NCBI RefSeq assembly: GCF_022354465.1
Contig: NZ_CP092361.1
Location: forward strand, 1,426,001 to 1,490,000
DNA length: 64,000 bases
Origin: Wielerella bovis
Lineage (GTDB): Bacteria > Pseudomonadota > Gammaproteobacteria > Burkholderiales > Neisseriaceae
Reading direction: 5' to 3'
The translations under genes and the position numbers were made by a program. The stretch's first letter is position 1, and each line of letters opens with the position of its first letter. Below are positions 36,733-46,249 of the stretch, one piece after another. A model generated the notes under the pieces. That model had not been told where the DNA came from. It saw only the letters and a list, made by a program, of their open reading frames with translations, and did not search any database.

Positions 36733-38004
36733 ATGGGTATACTCAATAGTTTGCTCGGCATGGTTGCATTGATTACCATTGCCATTGCATTATCTAAACA
36801 TCGTAAAGCAATTAATAAACGCACCGTTGGTGTGGCATTTGCCATTCAATTTTTACTGGGGGCATTGGTTTTATACGTTCCAATTGGACGTTCCATTTTG
36901 GAGACCATGTCCAACGGCGTTTCCAAGGTATTAAGTTACGGTAATCAAGGCGTATCGTTTGTATTTGGCGGCTTGGTGGACAGTAAAATGTTTGAATTAT
37001 TTGGTGGTAACGGTTTTATTTTTGCCTTCCGCGTACTGCCAATGATTATCTTCTTTTCCGCATTGATTTCTGTGTTGTATTACTTGGGTATTATGGCATG
37101 GGTAGTTAAAGCCCTAGGTGGCGTATTGCAAAAAGCACTAGGCACATCGCGTGCCGAAAGTTTGTCAGCAGCGGCAAATGTCTTTGTTGGACAAACCGAA
37201 GCTCCTTTGGTTGTTAAACCTTTTATCCATAAAATGACACAATCAGAATTATTCGCCATTATGACAGGTGGTTTGGCATCTATTGCTGGTTCTGTATTAG
37301 GCGGTTATGCGGCAATGGGTGTGCCCTTACCTTATTTGTTAGCCGCATCATTTATGGCGGCACCAGGGGGATTATTGTTTGCTAAATTAATGCATCCCGA
37401 AACAGAAACTCCTCAAGAAATCAGCAACGATAGCATCAGCTTCGTTGGCGAGGGAGAAACACCACCTTCCAATGTCATTGATGCCGCAGCAGCTGGTGCA
37501 TCCATTGGTATGCAAATCGCCCTCAATGTTGGCGCAATGTTGATTGCTTTCGTCGGTATCATCGCCTTGTTTAATGGCATGATTGGCGGTATTGGTGGCT
37601 GGTTGAATATGCCTGATTTATCATTAGAAAAAATCTTGGGTTGGTTATTCTCTCCATTAGCATGGTTAATTGGTGCACCTTGGGCTGATGCACAAGTCGC
37701 TGGTTCATTTATTGGACAAAAATTAGTGGTAAACGAATTTGTTGCCTATTCTGAATTCACCAATTACATCACAAACACCAGCTTGCCCGCATTAAATGCC
37801 AAAACTCAAGCCATTATTTCATTTGCCTTGTGTGGCTTTGCTAACTTGGGTTCAATTGCCATTTTGGTAGGTGGCTTATCTATCATGGCACCCAACCGCC
37901 GTGGCGACATTGCCAAAATGGGTGTACGCGCACTGATTGCAGGTACATTATCTAACTTGATGAGTGCCACCATTGCAGGTTTATTTATCGGTTTGACTAT
38001 GTGA
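36733..38004 (+). CDS. Concentrative nucleoside transporter (NupC/CNT family)
   Basis: Inner-membrane proton- or sodium-coupled nucleoside uptake. 423 residues with about eight to ten hydrophobic helices. Family signatures: [37 protein letters not shown] (near residue 150, the nucleoside-binding region) and [13 protein letters not shown] (near 336). The C-terminal [20 protein letters not shown] is also typical. TATGAT at 36651-36656 may be its -10. It provides substrates for the adjacent cdd, deoA and deoD. Confidence 0.94.
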   Translation: MGILNSLLGMVALITIAIALSKHRKAINKRTVGVAFAIQFLLGALVLYVPIGRSILETMSNGVSKVLSYGNQGVSFVFGGLVDSKMFELFGGNGFIFAFRVLPMIIFFSALISVLYYLGIMAWVVKALGGVLQKALGTSRAESLSAAANVFVGQTEAPLVVKPFIHKMTQSELFAIMTGGLASIAGSVLGGYAAMGVPLPYLLAASFMAAPGGLLFAKLMHPETETPQEISNDSISFVGEGETPPSNVIDAAAAGASIGMQIALNVGAMLIAFVGIIALFNGMIGGIGGWLNMPDLSLEKILGWLFSPLAWLIGAPWADAQVAGSFIGQKLVVNEFVAYSEFTNYITNTSLPALNAKTQAIISFALCGFANLGSIAILVGGLSIMAPNRRGDIAKMGVRALIAGTLSNLMSATIAGLFIGLTM

Positions 38005-38009
38005 TAAAG

Positions 38010-38050
38010 TTTCAGGCTGCCTATAAACCCAATAATGCAGCCTGAAAACC
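38010..38050 (+). terminator. Inverted DUS pair after the nucleoside transporter gene
   Basis: TTTCAGGCTGCCT and GCAGCCTGAAAA frame an AT-rich loop just past the stop. Probably a weak terminator, because the downstream deoA would otherwise be in the same transcript. Confidence 0.5.
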
Positions 38051-38062
38051 TATTTTCAAACA

Positions 38063-38168
38063 ATAGTCGGCTCAAATAAAAATAATACTGCGTTGCCAGC
38101 TCCCTTATGTATTAGATGTACACAGCGGTCGCTGTCGCCTTGTCTTATTTCTATTTTAACCAGCTATA
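38063..38168 (-). repeat. Correia-like element, ATAGTCGGCTCAAAT-ended variant
   Basis: Left end AATAGTCGGCTCAAATAAAAATAATACTGCG, right end CCTTGTCTTATTTCTATTTTAACCAGCTATA. The interior is standard, but the ends are diverged and no longer pair well. It ends 14 bases before the deoA start, and thus forms part of the deoA leader. Confidence 0.82.
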
Positions 38169-38182
38169 CAAAGGATTTAATC

Positions 38183-39490
38183 ATGCTGATTCAAGAAATC
38201 ATACGCAAAAAACGCGACAATCAAACTTTAACACGCGAAGAAATTCAATTTTATAGCCAAGGTGTAACCGACGGCAGCATCAGCGAAGGACAAATTGCCG
38301 CCATGTGCATGGCAATCTATTTCAATAAACTCAACTTAGATGAACGCACCGAACTTACACTTGCCATGCGCGATAGTGGTGACAACCTGAATTGGGACAA
38401 ATATCATCTCAATGCCCCAATCTTGGATAAACACTCCACAGGCGGCGTAGGCGATGTTGTATCACTCATGCTGGCACCCATGCTTGCCGCATGTGGCGGA
38501 TTTGTTCCCATGATTGCAGGACGTGGCTTGGGACACACTGGTGGCACATTGGACAAATTGGAAAGCATCAAAGGCTTTGATATTTTTCCCTCTCCGCAAA
38601 AAATGCAAGAACTGGTCAAACAAATTGGCTGTGTCATTGTCGGACAAACAGGTAATCTCGCTCCAGCCGACCGCAAAATCTACGCAACTCGCGATGTAAC
38701 CGCTACCGTAGAAAGCATTGATTTAATTACGGCATCTATTTTGTCTAAAAAATTAGCAGAAGGCTTAACTAGCCTTGTTATGGATGTAAAAGTAGGTAGT
38801 GGCGCATTCATGCCTACTTACGAACTTTCCAAACAACTGGCACAAAGTATCGCTGCCGTTGCCACCCACGCAGGCTGCCAAACCACCGCTCTGCTTACCG
38901 ATATGAACGAAGTGCTTGCCAGCAGCGCGGGCAATGCCGTTGAAGTGCGCGAAGCTGTACGCTATTTGCGAAATGAAGGTACACGCAATCCACGCTTGCA
39001 TGAAATCACACTAGCATTGGGTGCAGAAGCCTTGGTAAACGGAAAACTTGCCGCCACTCGCGAAGAAGCACGTCAAAAATTGCAAAATGTATTAGACAAC
39101 GGCAAAGCCTATGAAATTTTTGAGAAAATGGTTATCGCGCAAGGCGGGCACACCCAATTTGACCAACTACCTACTGCCACCGTAATTAAACCCGTATTCG
39201 CACAAAATGAAGGTTACATTCAAGCAATGAATACACGCGATATTGGTATTGCCGTTATCAATTTAGGCGGTGGACGACGCATTGCCAGCGATGAAATTGA
39301 CCACAGCGTTGGCTTTGACGAAATTTTACCTATTGGTAGCAAAGTTCATCCTGATACACCATTGGCAATGATTCACGCTAAAAATGAAGACGCATGGCAA
39401 GCCGCTGCACAAGCCTATCGTGCGGCACTTACCATTGGCGAAACGCAGCCTGAAAACCGTCCAATCGTGTATGAAACATTAACTGCATAA
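38183..39490 (+). CDS. deoA: Thymidine phosphorylase
   Basis: Phosphorolysis of thymidine to thymine and deoxyribose-1-phosphate. 435 residues from [14 protein letters not shown], with AAAGGA seven bases before the ATG; an upstream in-frame ATG lies inside the Correia-like element and is rejected. The glycine-rich signature [15 protein letters not shown] (near residue 80) and [20 protein letters not shown] are diagnostic, as is the phosphate/pyrimidine-site [16 protein letters not shown] near the end encodes TQPENRP. Between the nucleoside transporter and deoD, forming a salvage cluster. Confidence 0.96.
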   Translation: MLIQEIIRKKRDNQTLTREEIQFYSQGVTDGSISEGQIAAMCMAIYFNKLNLDERTELTLAMRDSGDNLNWDKYHLNAPILDKHSTGGVGDVVSLMLAPMLAACGGFVPMIAGRGLGHTGGTLDKLESIKGFDIFPSPQKMQELVKQIGCVIVGQTGNLAPADRKIYATRDVTATVESIDLITASILSKKLAEGLTSLVMDVKVGSGAFMPTYELSKQLAQSIAAVATHAGCQTTALLTDMNEVLASSAGNAVEVREAVRYLRNEGTRNPRLHEITLALGAEALVNGKLAATREEARQKLQNVLDNGKAYEIFEKMVIAQGGHTQFDQLPTATVIKPVFAQNEGYIQAMNTRDIGIAVINLGGGRRIASDEIDHSVGFDEILPIGSKVHPDTPLAMIHAKNEDAWQAAAQAYRAALTIGETQPENRPIVYETLTA

Positions 39491-39502
39491 TGTTTTCAGG
39501 CT

Positions 39503-39644
39503 GAAACCTTTGTAAAACCCCAGATTTGAGCGCCGTTCAAAGCGATAGTATCGCAAAACGCGCAGACATATCATGTAGATAGGCAAGCGTTTGAGAAACG
39601 CATCGCGCAGAAATGTGCCAAAGATGGGATTTTGCAAAGGTTTC
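39503..39644. mobile_element. MITE-like element, GAAACCTTTG ends, copy 2, inside a DUS
   Basis: 142 bases, ends GAAACCTTTGTAAAACC and GGGATTTTGCAAAGGTTTC. Immediately left is TTCAGGCT and immediately right AGGCTGCCT, so the element sits inside a DUS with AGGCT on both sides. The insertion point is the same as in copy 3 (43778-43920). No coding capacity. Confidence 0.85.
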
Positions 39645-39725
39645 AGGCTGCCTATAAATAATAGGCAGCCTGAAAACCCAATGATTAAAAAATTATGTGT
39701 CATCCCGACACACCATTTCAACTGT

Positions 39726-39892
39726 TAGAACCTGTATTCATAAGATTAATTGCTTGATTTTATTGCCAATTTTTGCGGATACAAGGTGACTTTTCATACC
39801 AATATTGAACATATTGGCATGAAAAGTTAACGCAGTAGGCGCATAAAGTGGCGATAAAAGCAAGTTATTAAGATTGTGAATACAGGTTCTTA
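39726..39892. mobile_element. MITE-like element, GAACCTGTATTCA ends, copy 1
   Basis: About 165 bases. Inverted ends GAACCTGTATTCA and TGAATACAGGTTC, flanked on both sides by TTA, which fits the 3-base target duplication of some IS5-family groups. The interior has ACCAATATTGAACATATTGGC and GATAAAAGCAAG. A second copy is at 63803-63967. It ends just before the deoD ribosome site. Confidence 0.85.
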
Positions 39893-39911
39893 TTTCAATA
39901 AGGAAAAAATT

Positions 39912-40622
39912 ATGGCAACACCCCATATTTCTGCTGAAACAGGTGCATTTGCTCAAACCGTTTTGATGCCAGGTGACCCATTACGCGCCAAATATATTGC
40001 TGAAACTTTTTTAGAAAATGCAGAACAAGTAACCGCTGTGCGTAATATGTACGGCTACACAGGTACTTATAAAGGCAAACACTTATCCATCATGGCTCAT
40101 GGTATGGGCATTCCCTCTTGCTCCATTTACGCCAAAGAATTGATTACCGAATATGGCGTGAAAAACATTATTCGCGTGGGTTCATGCGGTGCTGTTTTGG
40201 ATGATGTGCATGTACGCGATGTTGTTATTGGCATGGGGGCGAGTACCGACAGCAACGTCAATCGTATGCGTTTCCGTAACCACGATTTTGCCGCACTTGC
40301 CGATTTTGGCATTGTACAAGCCTTGGTTCAGGCTGCTGCTAACAATCAAATTTCTGTTAAAGTAGGCAATCTGTTTTCATCTGATTTATTCTATCATCCT
40401 GATACTCAAATGACGGAAACTTTACGCAAATATGGTATTTTGGGCGTAGAAATGGAGGCAGCAGGCATTTATGGCGTAGCAGCTGAATTTGGTGCAAAAG
40501 CGGCAACCATTTGTACCGTATCCGACCATATTGTGCGCGAAGAATATACATCTGCCGAAGAACGTCAATTAACGTTTAACGATATGATTAAAATTGCATT
40601 AGATGCAGCCATTACTTTGTAA
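39912..40622 (+). CDS. deoD: Purine nucleoside phosphorylase DeoD
   Basis: Phosphorolysis of purine (deoxy)nucleosides. 236 residues from [20 protein letters not shown], typical of the hexameric trimer-of-dimers enzyme. Visible: [13 protein letters not shown] (phosphate site), [19 protein letters not shown] and [18 protein letters not shown] (ribose contact Met/Glu near residue 180), VSDHIV (base-site Asp near 204). AAGGA precedes the ATG. A MITE lies immediately upstream and may have displaced or supplied its promoter. Confidence 0.97.
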   Translation: MATPHISAETGAFAQTVLMPGDPLRAKYIAETFLENAEQVTAVRNMYGYTGTYKGKHLSIMAHGMGIPSCSIYAKELITEYGVKNIIRVGSCGAVLDDVHVRDVVIGMGASTDSNVNRMRFRNHDFAALADFGIVQALVQAAANNQISVKVGNLFSSDLFYHPDTQMTETLRKYGILGVEMEAAGIYGVAAEFGAKAATICTVSDHIVREEYTSAEERQLTFNDMIKIALDAAITL

Positions 40623-40651
40623 CATATTATTTTAAACAAATAGATACAAAA

Positions 40652-40691
40652 AGGCAGCCTGAAACTTTTACACAAGCTATTCAGGCTGCCT
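40652..40691. terminator. Inverted DUS pair between convergent deoD and fkpA-like genes
   Basis: AGGCAGCCTGAAA and TTCAGGCTGCCTGAAAA between two stops; bidirectional terminator candidate. The right arm is a longer near-palindrome containing DUS in both orientations. Confidence 0.65.
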
Positions 40692-40697
40692 GAAAAT

Positions 40698-41426
40698 TCA
40701 TCTGCGTTTTGCTTTGGGCGATGTTTTCTTTTTGCTGGGTGCGGCTTGAATGTCCGCCACTTTGATTTCAAAAATCAACATGGAATTGGGTTGAATGGCT
40801 GCGCTCGGCATTTCGCCATACGCCAAATTGGTGGGAACAAACAAGGTGTATTCACCCCCTTTTTGCATCAGTTGCAAGCCTTCAACCAAGCCTGCAATCA
40901 GACTATGTCGGGACAATTCAACGGTAACGGGCTGTTCATGGGTTTGGTTAACCACTGTGCCGTCCAACAATTTGCCTGTGTAAAACACGCTCACGGTATC
41001 GCCCAATTTCACGCGTGCGCCCGAACCTGCTTTATCCACACGATATTGCAAACCCGATGCGGTGGTGTGAATGCCCGCTTGCGTTTTGTTTTGCGCCAAA
41101 AATTGCTCGCCTTGGGTCAAATTTTCTTGCGCAATTTGAGTGTGGTACGCCATCACTTTTTCTACAATGGCATTGTGCAATTCACTTTTCTGCTGTTCGT
41201 TTACGCGAGCAGCTTTATTGTCCAACGCATCTTGCAATCCGTTGAAAACTTCCTGCTTATCTAATGACATAAATGTATTAAGCTGTGGGTAAAACGTTGT
41301 CGCCGCTTCATAGCCCATTAAATAGCTCCAATCTTTTTGCTGCTGTGCCGATAATTTCACATCATCATCGGCAAACGCCAAACCGCTTGCCGCCACCAAA
41401 ATCATCGCCAAAAATGTTTTTTTCAT
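40698..41426 (-). CDS. FKBP-type peptidyl-prolyl isomerase, FkpA/Mip type
   Basis: Periplasmic or surface peptidyl-prolyl cis-trans isomerase. 242 residues from MKKTFLAMILVAASGLAFAD (signal peptide, cleavage near AFA-DD). Residues 22-115 form the helical dimerisation region (LSAQQQKDWSYLMGYEAA). The FKBP domain starts near 120: ASGLQYRVDKAGSG, VSVFYTGKLLDGTV, IAGLVEGLQLMQKGGEYTLF, ending LIFEIKVADIQA. The Lys/Arg-rich tail SKKKTSPKAKRR is unusual. Homologues include the Neisseria macrophage infectivity potentiator. Confidence 0.93.
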   Translation of the reverse strand: MKKTFLAMILVAASGLAFADDDVKLSAQQQKDWSYLMGYEAATTFYPQLNTFMSLDKQEVFNGLQDALDNKAARVNEQQKSELHNAIVEKVMAYHTQIAQENLTQGEQFLAQNKTQAGIHTTASGLQYRVDKAGSGARVKLGDTVSVFYTGKLLDGTVVNQTHEQPVTVELSRHSLIAGLVEGLQLMQKGGEYTLFVPTNLAYGEMPSAAIQPNSMLIFEIKVADIQAAPSKKKTSPKAKRR

Positions 41427-41482
41427 CTTAAAATACCTTTCAGGCTGCCTGAAACGCTGTTCAGCACAGCCAAAATCAAAAA

Positions 41483-42247
41483 TCACAAACGCACTTCAAT
41501 CCCAGCCGCTTGCATGGCTAATTTTGCTTCGCGTATGCTCACTTCGCCAAAATGGAAAATGCTGGCTGCCAACACCGCGTCCGCTTTGCCTTGCAACACG
41601 CCTTCCACCAAATGTTGCACATTGCCCACGCCACCCGATGCAATCACGGGAATGTCCACCGCTTCCGAAATCGCGCGTGTGAGCGGCAAATTGAAACCGA
41701 TTTTCGTGCCGTCTCTGTCCATGGAAGTTAAAAGGATTTCGCCTGCGCCACGCGCTTGCATTTCACGCGCCCATTCTACTGCGTCCAAACCTGTGTCTTT
41801 TCTGCCGCCGTGCGTGAACACGTCCCAGCGCGAATTTTCGGTATTGACGGCTTTCGCATCAATCGCCACCACAATCGCTTGTGAACCGAAAAACGCGCTC
41901 GCTTCGCTGACCAAATCGGGGTTGGTAACGGCAGCAGTGTTGATGCTGACTTTGTCCGCGCCCGCATTGAGCAAACGGCGAATGTCCGCCACGCTGCGCA
42001 CGCCACCGCCCACCGTGAGCGGAATAAACACTTGGCTCGCCACTTCTTCTATGACGTGCAAAATGGTGTCGCGGTTGTCGCTGCTGGCTGTGATGTCCAA
42101 GAATGTGATTTCGTCTGCGCCTTCATCGTTGTAGCGTTTGGCGACATCTACGGGGTTGCCTGCATCGCGCAAACCCAAAAAATTCACGCCTTTGACCACG
42201 CGACCTTTTTCTACGTCTAAACAGGGGATAATGCGTTTGGCTAACAT
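41483..42247 (-). CDS. hisF: Imidazole glycerol phosphate synthase subunit HisF
   Basis: Cyclase subunit of histidine biosynthesis, TIM barrel; partner HisH is not in the window. 254 residues. [19 protein letters not shown] holds the catalytic Asp (about residue 11), [10 protein letters not shown] (near 130) the second Asp, and [11 protein letters not shown] the phosphate site. Base composition is somewhat more GC-rich than the neighbouring intergenic DNA. A monocistronic gene. Confidence 0.97.
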   Translation of the reverse strand: MLAKRIIPCLDVEKGRVVKGVNFLGLRDAGNPVDVAKRYNDEGADEITFLDITASSDNRDTILHVIEEVASQVFIPLTVGGGVRSVADIRRLLNAGADKVSINTAAVTNPDLVSEASAFFGSQAIVVAIDAKAVNTENSRWDVFTHGGRKDTGLDAVEWAREMQARGAGEILLTSMDRDGTKIGFNLPLTRAISEAVDIPVIASGGVGNVQHLVEGVLQGKADAVLAASIFHFGEVSIREAKLAMQAAGIEVRL

Positions 42248-42294
42248 GATTTATCCTTTCTCAAATATATATTTTTGTTTTTATAAAATATAGC

Positions 42295-42330
42295 TTTCAG
42301 GCTGCCTAATATTCAAAGGCAGCCTGAAAA
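42295..42330 (-). terminator. Inverted DUS pair between nlpD-like gene and hisF
   Basis: TTTCAGGCTGCCT and AGGCAGCCTGAAAA after the stop of the nlpD-like gene on the minus strand; probable terminator. Confidence 0.6.
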
Positions 42331-42350
42331 TATATTTCATGAACGATGGA

Positions 42351-43031
42351 TTAATGAAAAAACGGTTCTGGATTGACGGATTTCCCATTTATACGAACTT
42401 CAAAATGTAGCGCGTTTTGCCCATCTGCACGCCCCGAATTGCCAACGGTCGCAATCGTTTGACCAGCAACAACACGCGAACCATTGGGCACAAGCAAACT
42501 ATCATTATTGCCATATGCGGTCAGCAATGTGTTACTGTGGCGTACCAGCAATAATTTGCCATAACCTTGCACACCTTCTCCTGCATAAATCACCACGCCA
42601 TCTGCTGCCGCTTTCACAGGCATACCACGTTGCGCCACAATATCAATACCAAAATTATTGTTACCATAAGTTCGAATCACAAATCCATTCACAGGCATTT
42701 GCAATTTTTGTACTTGCGCTGTTGTTTGTTGTGTTTTCGGTTGTCCTTGCTGCACTTGTGCCGCCCGAGTTACCGCGCTGCGTTTACGCGCACTAGCTGA
42801 CACTTGCAAAATTTGTCCACTAAAAATTTTACTGTCCGACAGTTTATTCCATTGCTGCAAATCCGAAACAGGTACACCAAAACGCTGGCTAATACGGTAC
42901 AAAGTATCGCCCGATTGCACACAATAATAACCACGCGCAGGCTTTTGACAAGTCATGGTTTTAGTTTGATTAGCACACGCTGACAGCAATAATGTCGCGG
43001 TCAACATAGAAAATAAAGTTAAACGTTTCAT
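42351..43031 (-). CDS. nlpD: NlpD-like lipoprotein (LysM + M23 domain)
   Basis: Predicted outer-membrane lipoprotein activating a cell-separation amidase. 226 residues from MKRLTLFSMLTATLLLSACA, lipobox LLSAC. A LysM domain (GYYCVQSGDTLYRISQRFGV, near residues 34-80) is followed by a Gln/Thr-rich linker and an M23 peptidase domain (about 120-226). The M23 zinc ligands look incomplete: NNFGIDIV instead of HxGxD, and HFEVR instead of HxH, as in degenerate, regulatory LytM domains of NlpD/EnvC. Monocistronic. Confidence 0.88.
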   Translation of the reverse strand: MKRLTLFSMLTATLLLSACANQTKTMTCQKPARGYYCVQSGDTLYRISQRFGVPVSDLQQWNKLSDSKIFSGQILQVSASARKRSAVTRAAQVQQGQPKTQQTTAQVQKLQMPVNGFVIRTYGNNNFGIDIVAQRGMPVKAAADGVVIYAGEGVQGYGKLLLVRHSNTLLTAYGNNDSLLVPNGSRVVAGQTIATVGNSGRADGQNALHFEVRINGKSVNPEPFFH

Positions 43032-43061
43032 AAAATCAATCAAAAAAATAATAAAATGTGT

Positions 43062-43099
43062 TTTCAGGCTGCCTTTTATACCTAGGGCAGCCTGAAAAA
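43062..43099. repeat. Inverted DUS pair in the nlpD-fxsA gap
   Basis: TTTTCAGGCTGCC and GGCAGCCTGAAAAAA between divergent genes, hence not an obvious terminator. Confidence 0.55.
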
Positions 43100-43229
43100 A
43101 TAATTTGTTTCATTATAACCACCTTTACCGCATTTTACACCCCAAAATAAGCATAATCACTTGTAATCTGCCCTACCCTACCTTATCTTTACACATACCA
43201 TTTTTTCCACACTCAAAGGACAATGCACC

Positions 43230-43745
43230 ATGCAATATTTGGGCTTTATGCTACTTATTTTCATCGCCCTAGAAATTTTTTCTATCGCCATCGTTGCCAA
43301 AGCCATTGGCGGATTAGCTGTATTTGCACTCATCATTTTATGTTTTATGGCAGGTTCATTTTTGATGAAACGCAGCGCAGGTTTATCACAATTATTGATG
43401 GCAGGTGGTTTATTTAAATCGGGAGGACGCATTTCGTTGTACCAAATGCTGTACCCTATTCGCATTCCATTTGCTGCATTTTTGCTCATGTTTCCAGGTT
43501 TTTTCTCGGATTTGATTGCATTGATTGTGCTGCTGCCATTTGGTGGTCATTCTGCTACACACACAACAACACAGCAACAATCGGGACATTTCGGTGGCTT
43601 TACCTATCATACTTATCAGCAAAATACACGCCAAGATGCGTATGATGACGATGTGATTGAAGGTGATTTTGTGGTGCGTAACGACAAAAAACAGCCTGAA
43701 AAATCGCGTCGCCATTCTGATTTCATTGAACATCAAAAAGATTAA
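43230..43745 (+). CDS. fxsA: FxsA-family membrane protein
   Basis: 171 residues. The first ~110 residues have three or four hydrophobic helices with the FxsA pattern: LIFIALEIFSIAIVAKAIGG at the start, AGSFLMKRSA, and FLLMFPGFFSDLIALIVLLP. FxsA is known as a suppressor of F-plasmid exclusion of phage T7; its ordinary role is unclear. The C-terminal third is polar and ends in a DUS-encoded QPEKSRRHS segment. Divergent from nlpD. Confidence 0.85.
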   Translation: MQYLGFMLLIFIALEIFSIAIVAKAIGGLAVFALIILCFMAGSFLMKRSAGLSQLLMAGGLFKSGGRISLYQMLYPIRIPFAAFLLMFPGFFSDLIALIVLLPFGGHSATHTTTQQQSGHFGGFTYHTYQQNTRQDAYDDDVIEGDFVVRNDKKQPEKSRRHSDFIEHQKD

Positions 43746-43777
43746 AAATCTGAATCTTTGCAAAACTCATTCAGGCT

Positions 43778-43920
43778 GAAACCTTTGCAAAACCCCAGAT
43801 TTGAGCGCAGTTCAAAGCGATAGTATCGCAAAACGCGCAGACATATCATATAGATAGGCAAGCGTTTGAGAAACGCATCGCGCAGAAATGTGCCAAAGAT
43901 GGGAATTTTGCAAAGGTTTC
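43778..43920. mobile_element. MITE-like element, GAAACCTTTGCAAAA ends, copy 3, inside a DUS
   Basis: 143 bases, nearly identical to copy 2 (39503-39644) apart from scattered bases. Flanked by TTCAGGCT on the left and AGGCTGCCTGAAA on the right. No coding capacity. A short solo end (CTTTGCAAAACTCATTCAGGCT) lies just to its left. Confidence 0.85.
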
Positions 43921-43938
43921 AGGCTGCCTGAAAACAAA

Positions 43939-43966
43939 AAAACACCAAGCAAAACTTGGTGTTTTT
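43939..43966. terminator. Intrinsic terminator, arcD / fxsA side
   Basis: AAAACACCAAG, short loop, CTTGGTGTTTTTGT: perfect stem with T-tract on the plus strand and A-tract on the other. It lies 9 bases past the arcD stop (minus strand) and can serve both converging transcripts. Confidence 0.75.
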
Positions 43967-43974
43967 GTCATCAT

Positions 43975-45396
43975 TTAACTGTTTAAAAATTGCCAAATAG
44001 CAGGAATCGCCAAAATACCCAATACCCCCAAAATGATTTTTTCAGGCAGCGTAAACATCCATTTACCATGAAATTGTTTTTGCGAGTACAAATACAAAAT
44101 CGCCCCCACCAAATACAACAATACCGAAAACAGCAAATAAGTCACACCCGCCGCATACACAATCCAACTGGCATACAAAGTTGCCATCGCGCCAATGATT
44201 TTGTATTTCACACCCAATTGTTTTTGAAACGCATATTTCAACAAAAATGCCCCCACTAACAAATATGGCACCAAAATCATGGATGTGGAAATCAACACCA
44301 AAGCTTCATAACTGTTGCCCGTCTGCCAAACCAAAAACAAACACAATTGTACCGTCAGCGTGGTAAACAACAATGCTTGATGTGGCACTTCATTGCGATT
44401 CAATTGCAAAAAGGCTTTGGGAAACGCACCGCTTTTCGCGCCCAAATGAGGAATTTCAGTGGCATACAATGTCCAGCTTAAATACGATGCCAACACCGAT
44501 ACCATCAAACACAAACTAATCAGAACCTTGCCCCAATCACCCACCATATGCTGCAACACCCCCGCCATAGACGGATTGGCCATTTCCGCAATTTGCGCAC
44601 GTGGCAAAATGCCTTGCGACAACACGGTAATCAACACATACAACACCAAAGTGATGCTCACCCCCAACACCGTTGCACGACCCACATCCAAACGGGTCTT
44701 GGCATGCTTGGACAACACCGCCGCCCCTTCAATACCCGTGAATACCCACAAGGTAATCAACATGGTGTTTTTCACTTGGCTCATGATGCTGGTATCTGGA
44801 TTTTCGGTTGTTGCCAATGTCGCGCCAGTCCAATCGTTCATGAACACATCGGCTTTGAAAAAATACACCGCCACCCCAATAAACAGCAACAAGGGCAAGA
44901 CTTTAACCACAGTGGCAATCAAATTAACCGATGATGCTTCTTTGATGCCTTTTGCCACCAGCGCGTAAATCAACCAAGCCACTACCGATGCACCCACAAA
45001 AGACGCAAACGTATTGCCTTGACCAAAAATCACGCGTTCAGGCGTATCCACAAAACCGCCAATCCCCTCAAACATCACCACCAAATAACCCACAATACCA
45101 ATCGTGGTACACAGCCAATATCCCCACGCCGAGAAAAATCCCATCAAATCGCCAAAACCTTCACGTGCATAAGTGTAAATACCGCCATCTAAATCGGGAC
45201 GAATTTGCGCCAAATAATGAAACGATAAACCCAAAAAAATAATTCCCACACCCGTAATCAGCCAGCCAATCAGCAAAGCCTGCGAACCTGCTACCGCCGA
45301 CATGTTTTGTGGCAAACTGAAAATACCCGAGCCAATCATCGAGCTGATGACCAAAGCCGTTAAAGCCGTTAATCCAATTTGAGATTTTGAAGACAT
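43975..45396 (-). CDS. arcD: Basic amino acid antiporter (arginine/ornithine, ArcD type)
   Basis: Inner-membrane APC-superfamily exchanger. 473 residues, about 12 helices. The start region LVISSMIGSGIFSLPQNMSA holds the APC substrate loop GSGIF. HYLAQIRPDLDGGIYTYARE and WVFTGIEGAAVLSKHAK (near residue 215) are typical of the arginine/ornithine and lysine antiporter subgroup. The arcABC deiminase genes are not in the window, so the exchange partner is inferred. The start codon directly follows a strong hairpin with a T-tract, and no free ribosome site is seen. Confidence 0.88.
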   Translation of the reverse strand: MSSKSQIGLTALTALVISSMIGSGIFSLPQNMSAVAGSQALLIGWLITGVGIIFLGLSFHYLAQIRPDLDGGIYTYAREGFGDLMGFFSAWGYWLCTTIGIVGYLVVMFEGIGGFVDTPERVIFGQGNTFASFVGASVVAWLIYALVAKGIKEASSVNLIATVVKVLPLLLFIGVAVYFFKADVFMNDWTGATLATTENPDTSIMSQVKNTMLITLWVFTGIEGAAVLSKHAKTRLDVGRATVLGVSITLVLYVLITVLSQGILPRAQIAEMANPSMAGVLQHMVGDWGKVLISLCLMVSVLASYLSWTLYATEIPHLGAKSGAFPKAFLQLNRNEVPHQALLFTTLTVQLCLFLVWQTGNSYEALVLISTSMILVPYLLVGAFLLKYAFQKQLGVKYKIIGAMATLYASWIVYAAGVTYLLFSVLLYLVGAILYLYSQKQFHGKWMFTLPEKIILGVLGILAIPAIWQFLNS

Positions 45397-45433
45397 AAAA
45401 AATCCGTGTTTTCTTGTTATGAAAACACGGATT
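45397..45433 (-). promoter_or_regulatory. Terminator-like hairpin directly abutting the arcD start codon
   Basis: AATCCGTGTTTTC and GAAAACACGGATT form a perfect 13-base stem with a 7-base loop. On the minus strand the stem is followed by a run of six T and then the arcD ATG. It could terminate the upstream rhomboid transcript, attenuate arcD, or hide the arcD ribosome site (the only purine-rich GGA is inside the stem). Confidence 0.7.
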
Positions 45434-45537
45434 ATATAAGAAATATCCTTTCAGGCTGCCTGAAAAGATTTGATTAATGATACAAAAACATTTCATTTTA
45501 AGACAAAACTAATGACAATTCGTTTCGTAACTATTTT

Positions 45538-46149
45538 TTAGTTGCGCAAATCTACTGCATTTCCAGTTAAAATCCCATGTCGCCACCATAAACCAAATAA
45601 TGCCCCAACCACTGCACCACCAACGTGTGCCATATGTGCGATACCTGTACCAAACAAAGAAATGCCACTAAATTGAGCAAATATCTCATAAACAACAATC
45701 ACAGCAACAAAATATTTAGCAGGAATACTGATAGGAATCAATAATAATGCAAGTGGCACTCGTGGAAAACAAACAGCAAATGCACCCAATAATCCATAAA
45801 CAGCCCCTGACGCACCCAATAACATGACTTGCTCGCTCCCAAATGGTAAATAAACCATAGCAGCAATTAATCCTGAAACAAAGTACAACAGCAGAAACTT
45901 GCGTTCCGTCCAAATATGCAGCAAAGGAACGGAAAACATACCTAATGCCCACATATTAAACATAATATGTGGCACACTATCATGCAAAAACATGTGCGTC
46001 AGCCATTGATAAATGTGATACATAGGTGTTTCAGGCTGCCTCAATGAGCCTTGTATGCGATAATCCCATCCTGCTGTTTGCAAAATAAAAATCAGTACGT
46101 TTATGGCAATGAGAATTTTGTGAGAATAAGGCTTTGTTAATACAGTCAT
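45538..46149 (-). CDS. Rhomboid-family intramembrane serine protease
   Basis: 203 residues from MTVLTKPYSHKILIAINVL; a longer frame upstream is not supported. Six helices as expected. HMFLHDSVPHIMFNMWALGM is the conserved region of helix 2. The catalytic Ser lies in LGASGAVYGLLGAF (near residue 125) and the His in HMAHVGGAVVGALFG (near 180). A DUS near the N terminus encodes LRQPETP. Substrates unknown. The gene lies upstream of arcD on the same strand, separated by about 140 bases and the hairpin next to arcD. Confidence 0.92.
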   Translation of the reverse strand: MTVLTKPYSHKILIAINVLIFILQTAGWDYRIQGSLRQPETPMYHIYQWLTHMFLHDSVPHIMFNMWALGMFSVPLLHIWTERKFLLLYFVSGLIAAMVYLPFGSEQVMLLGASGAVYGLLGAFAVCFPRVPLALLLIPISIPAKYFVAVIVVYEIFAQFSGISLFGTGIAHMAHVGGAVVGALFGLWWRHGILTGNAVDLRN

Positions 46150-46249
46150 TTGCTCAAATATAGTTGTTTTATGGTTGTTTGAAATAAAAAATAATACAAC
46201 TTTGCCTGAATAATCAGCCAAAGTGAATTGAAATGCCTACTCTTGCGTG

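Noticed and set aside
38093..38182. Upstream in-frame start for deoA
   Set aside because: It would translate most of a Correia-like element; a ribosome site and the family N terminus support the ATG at 38183.
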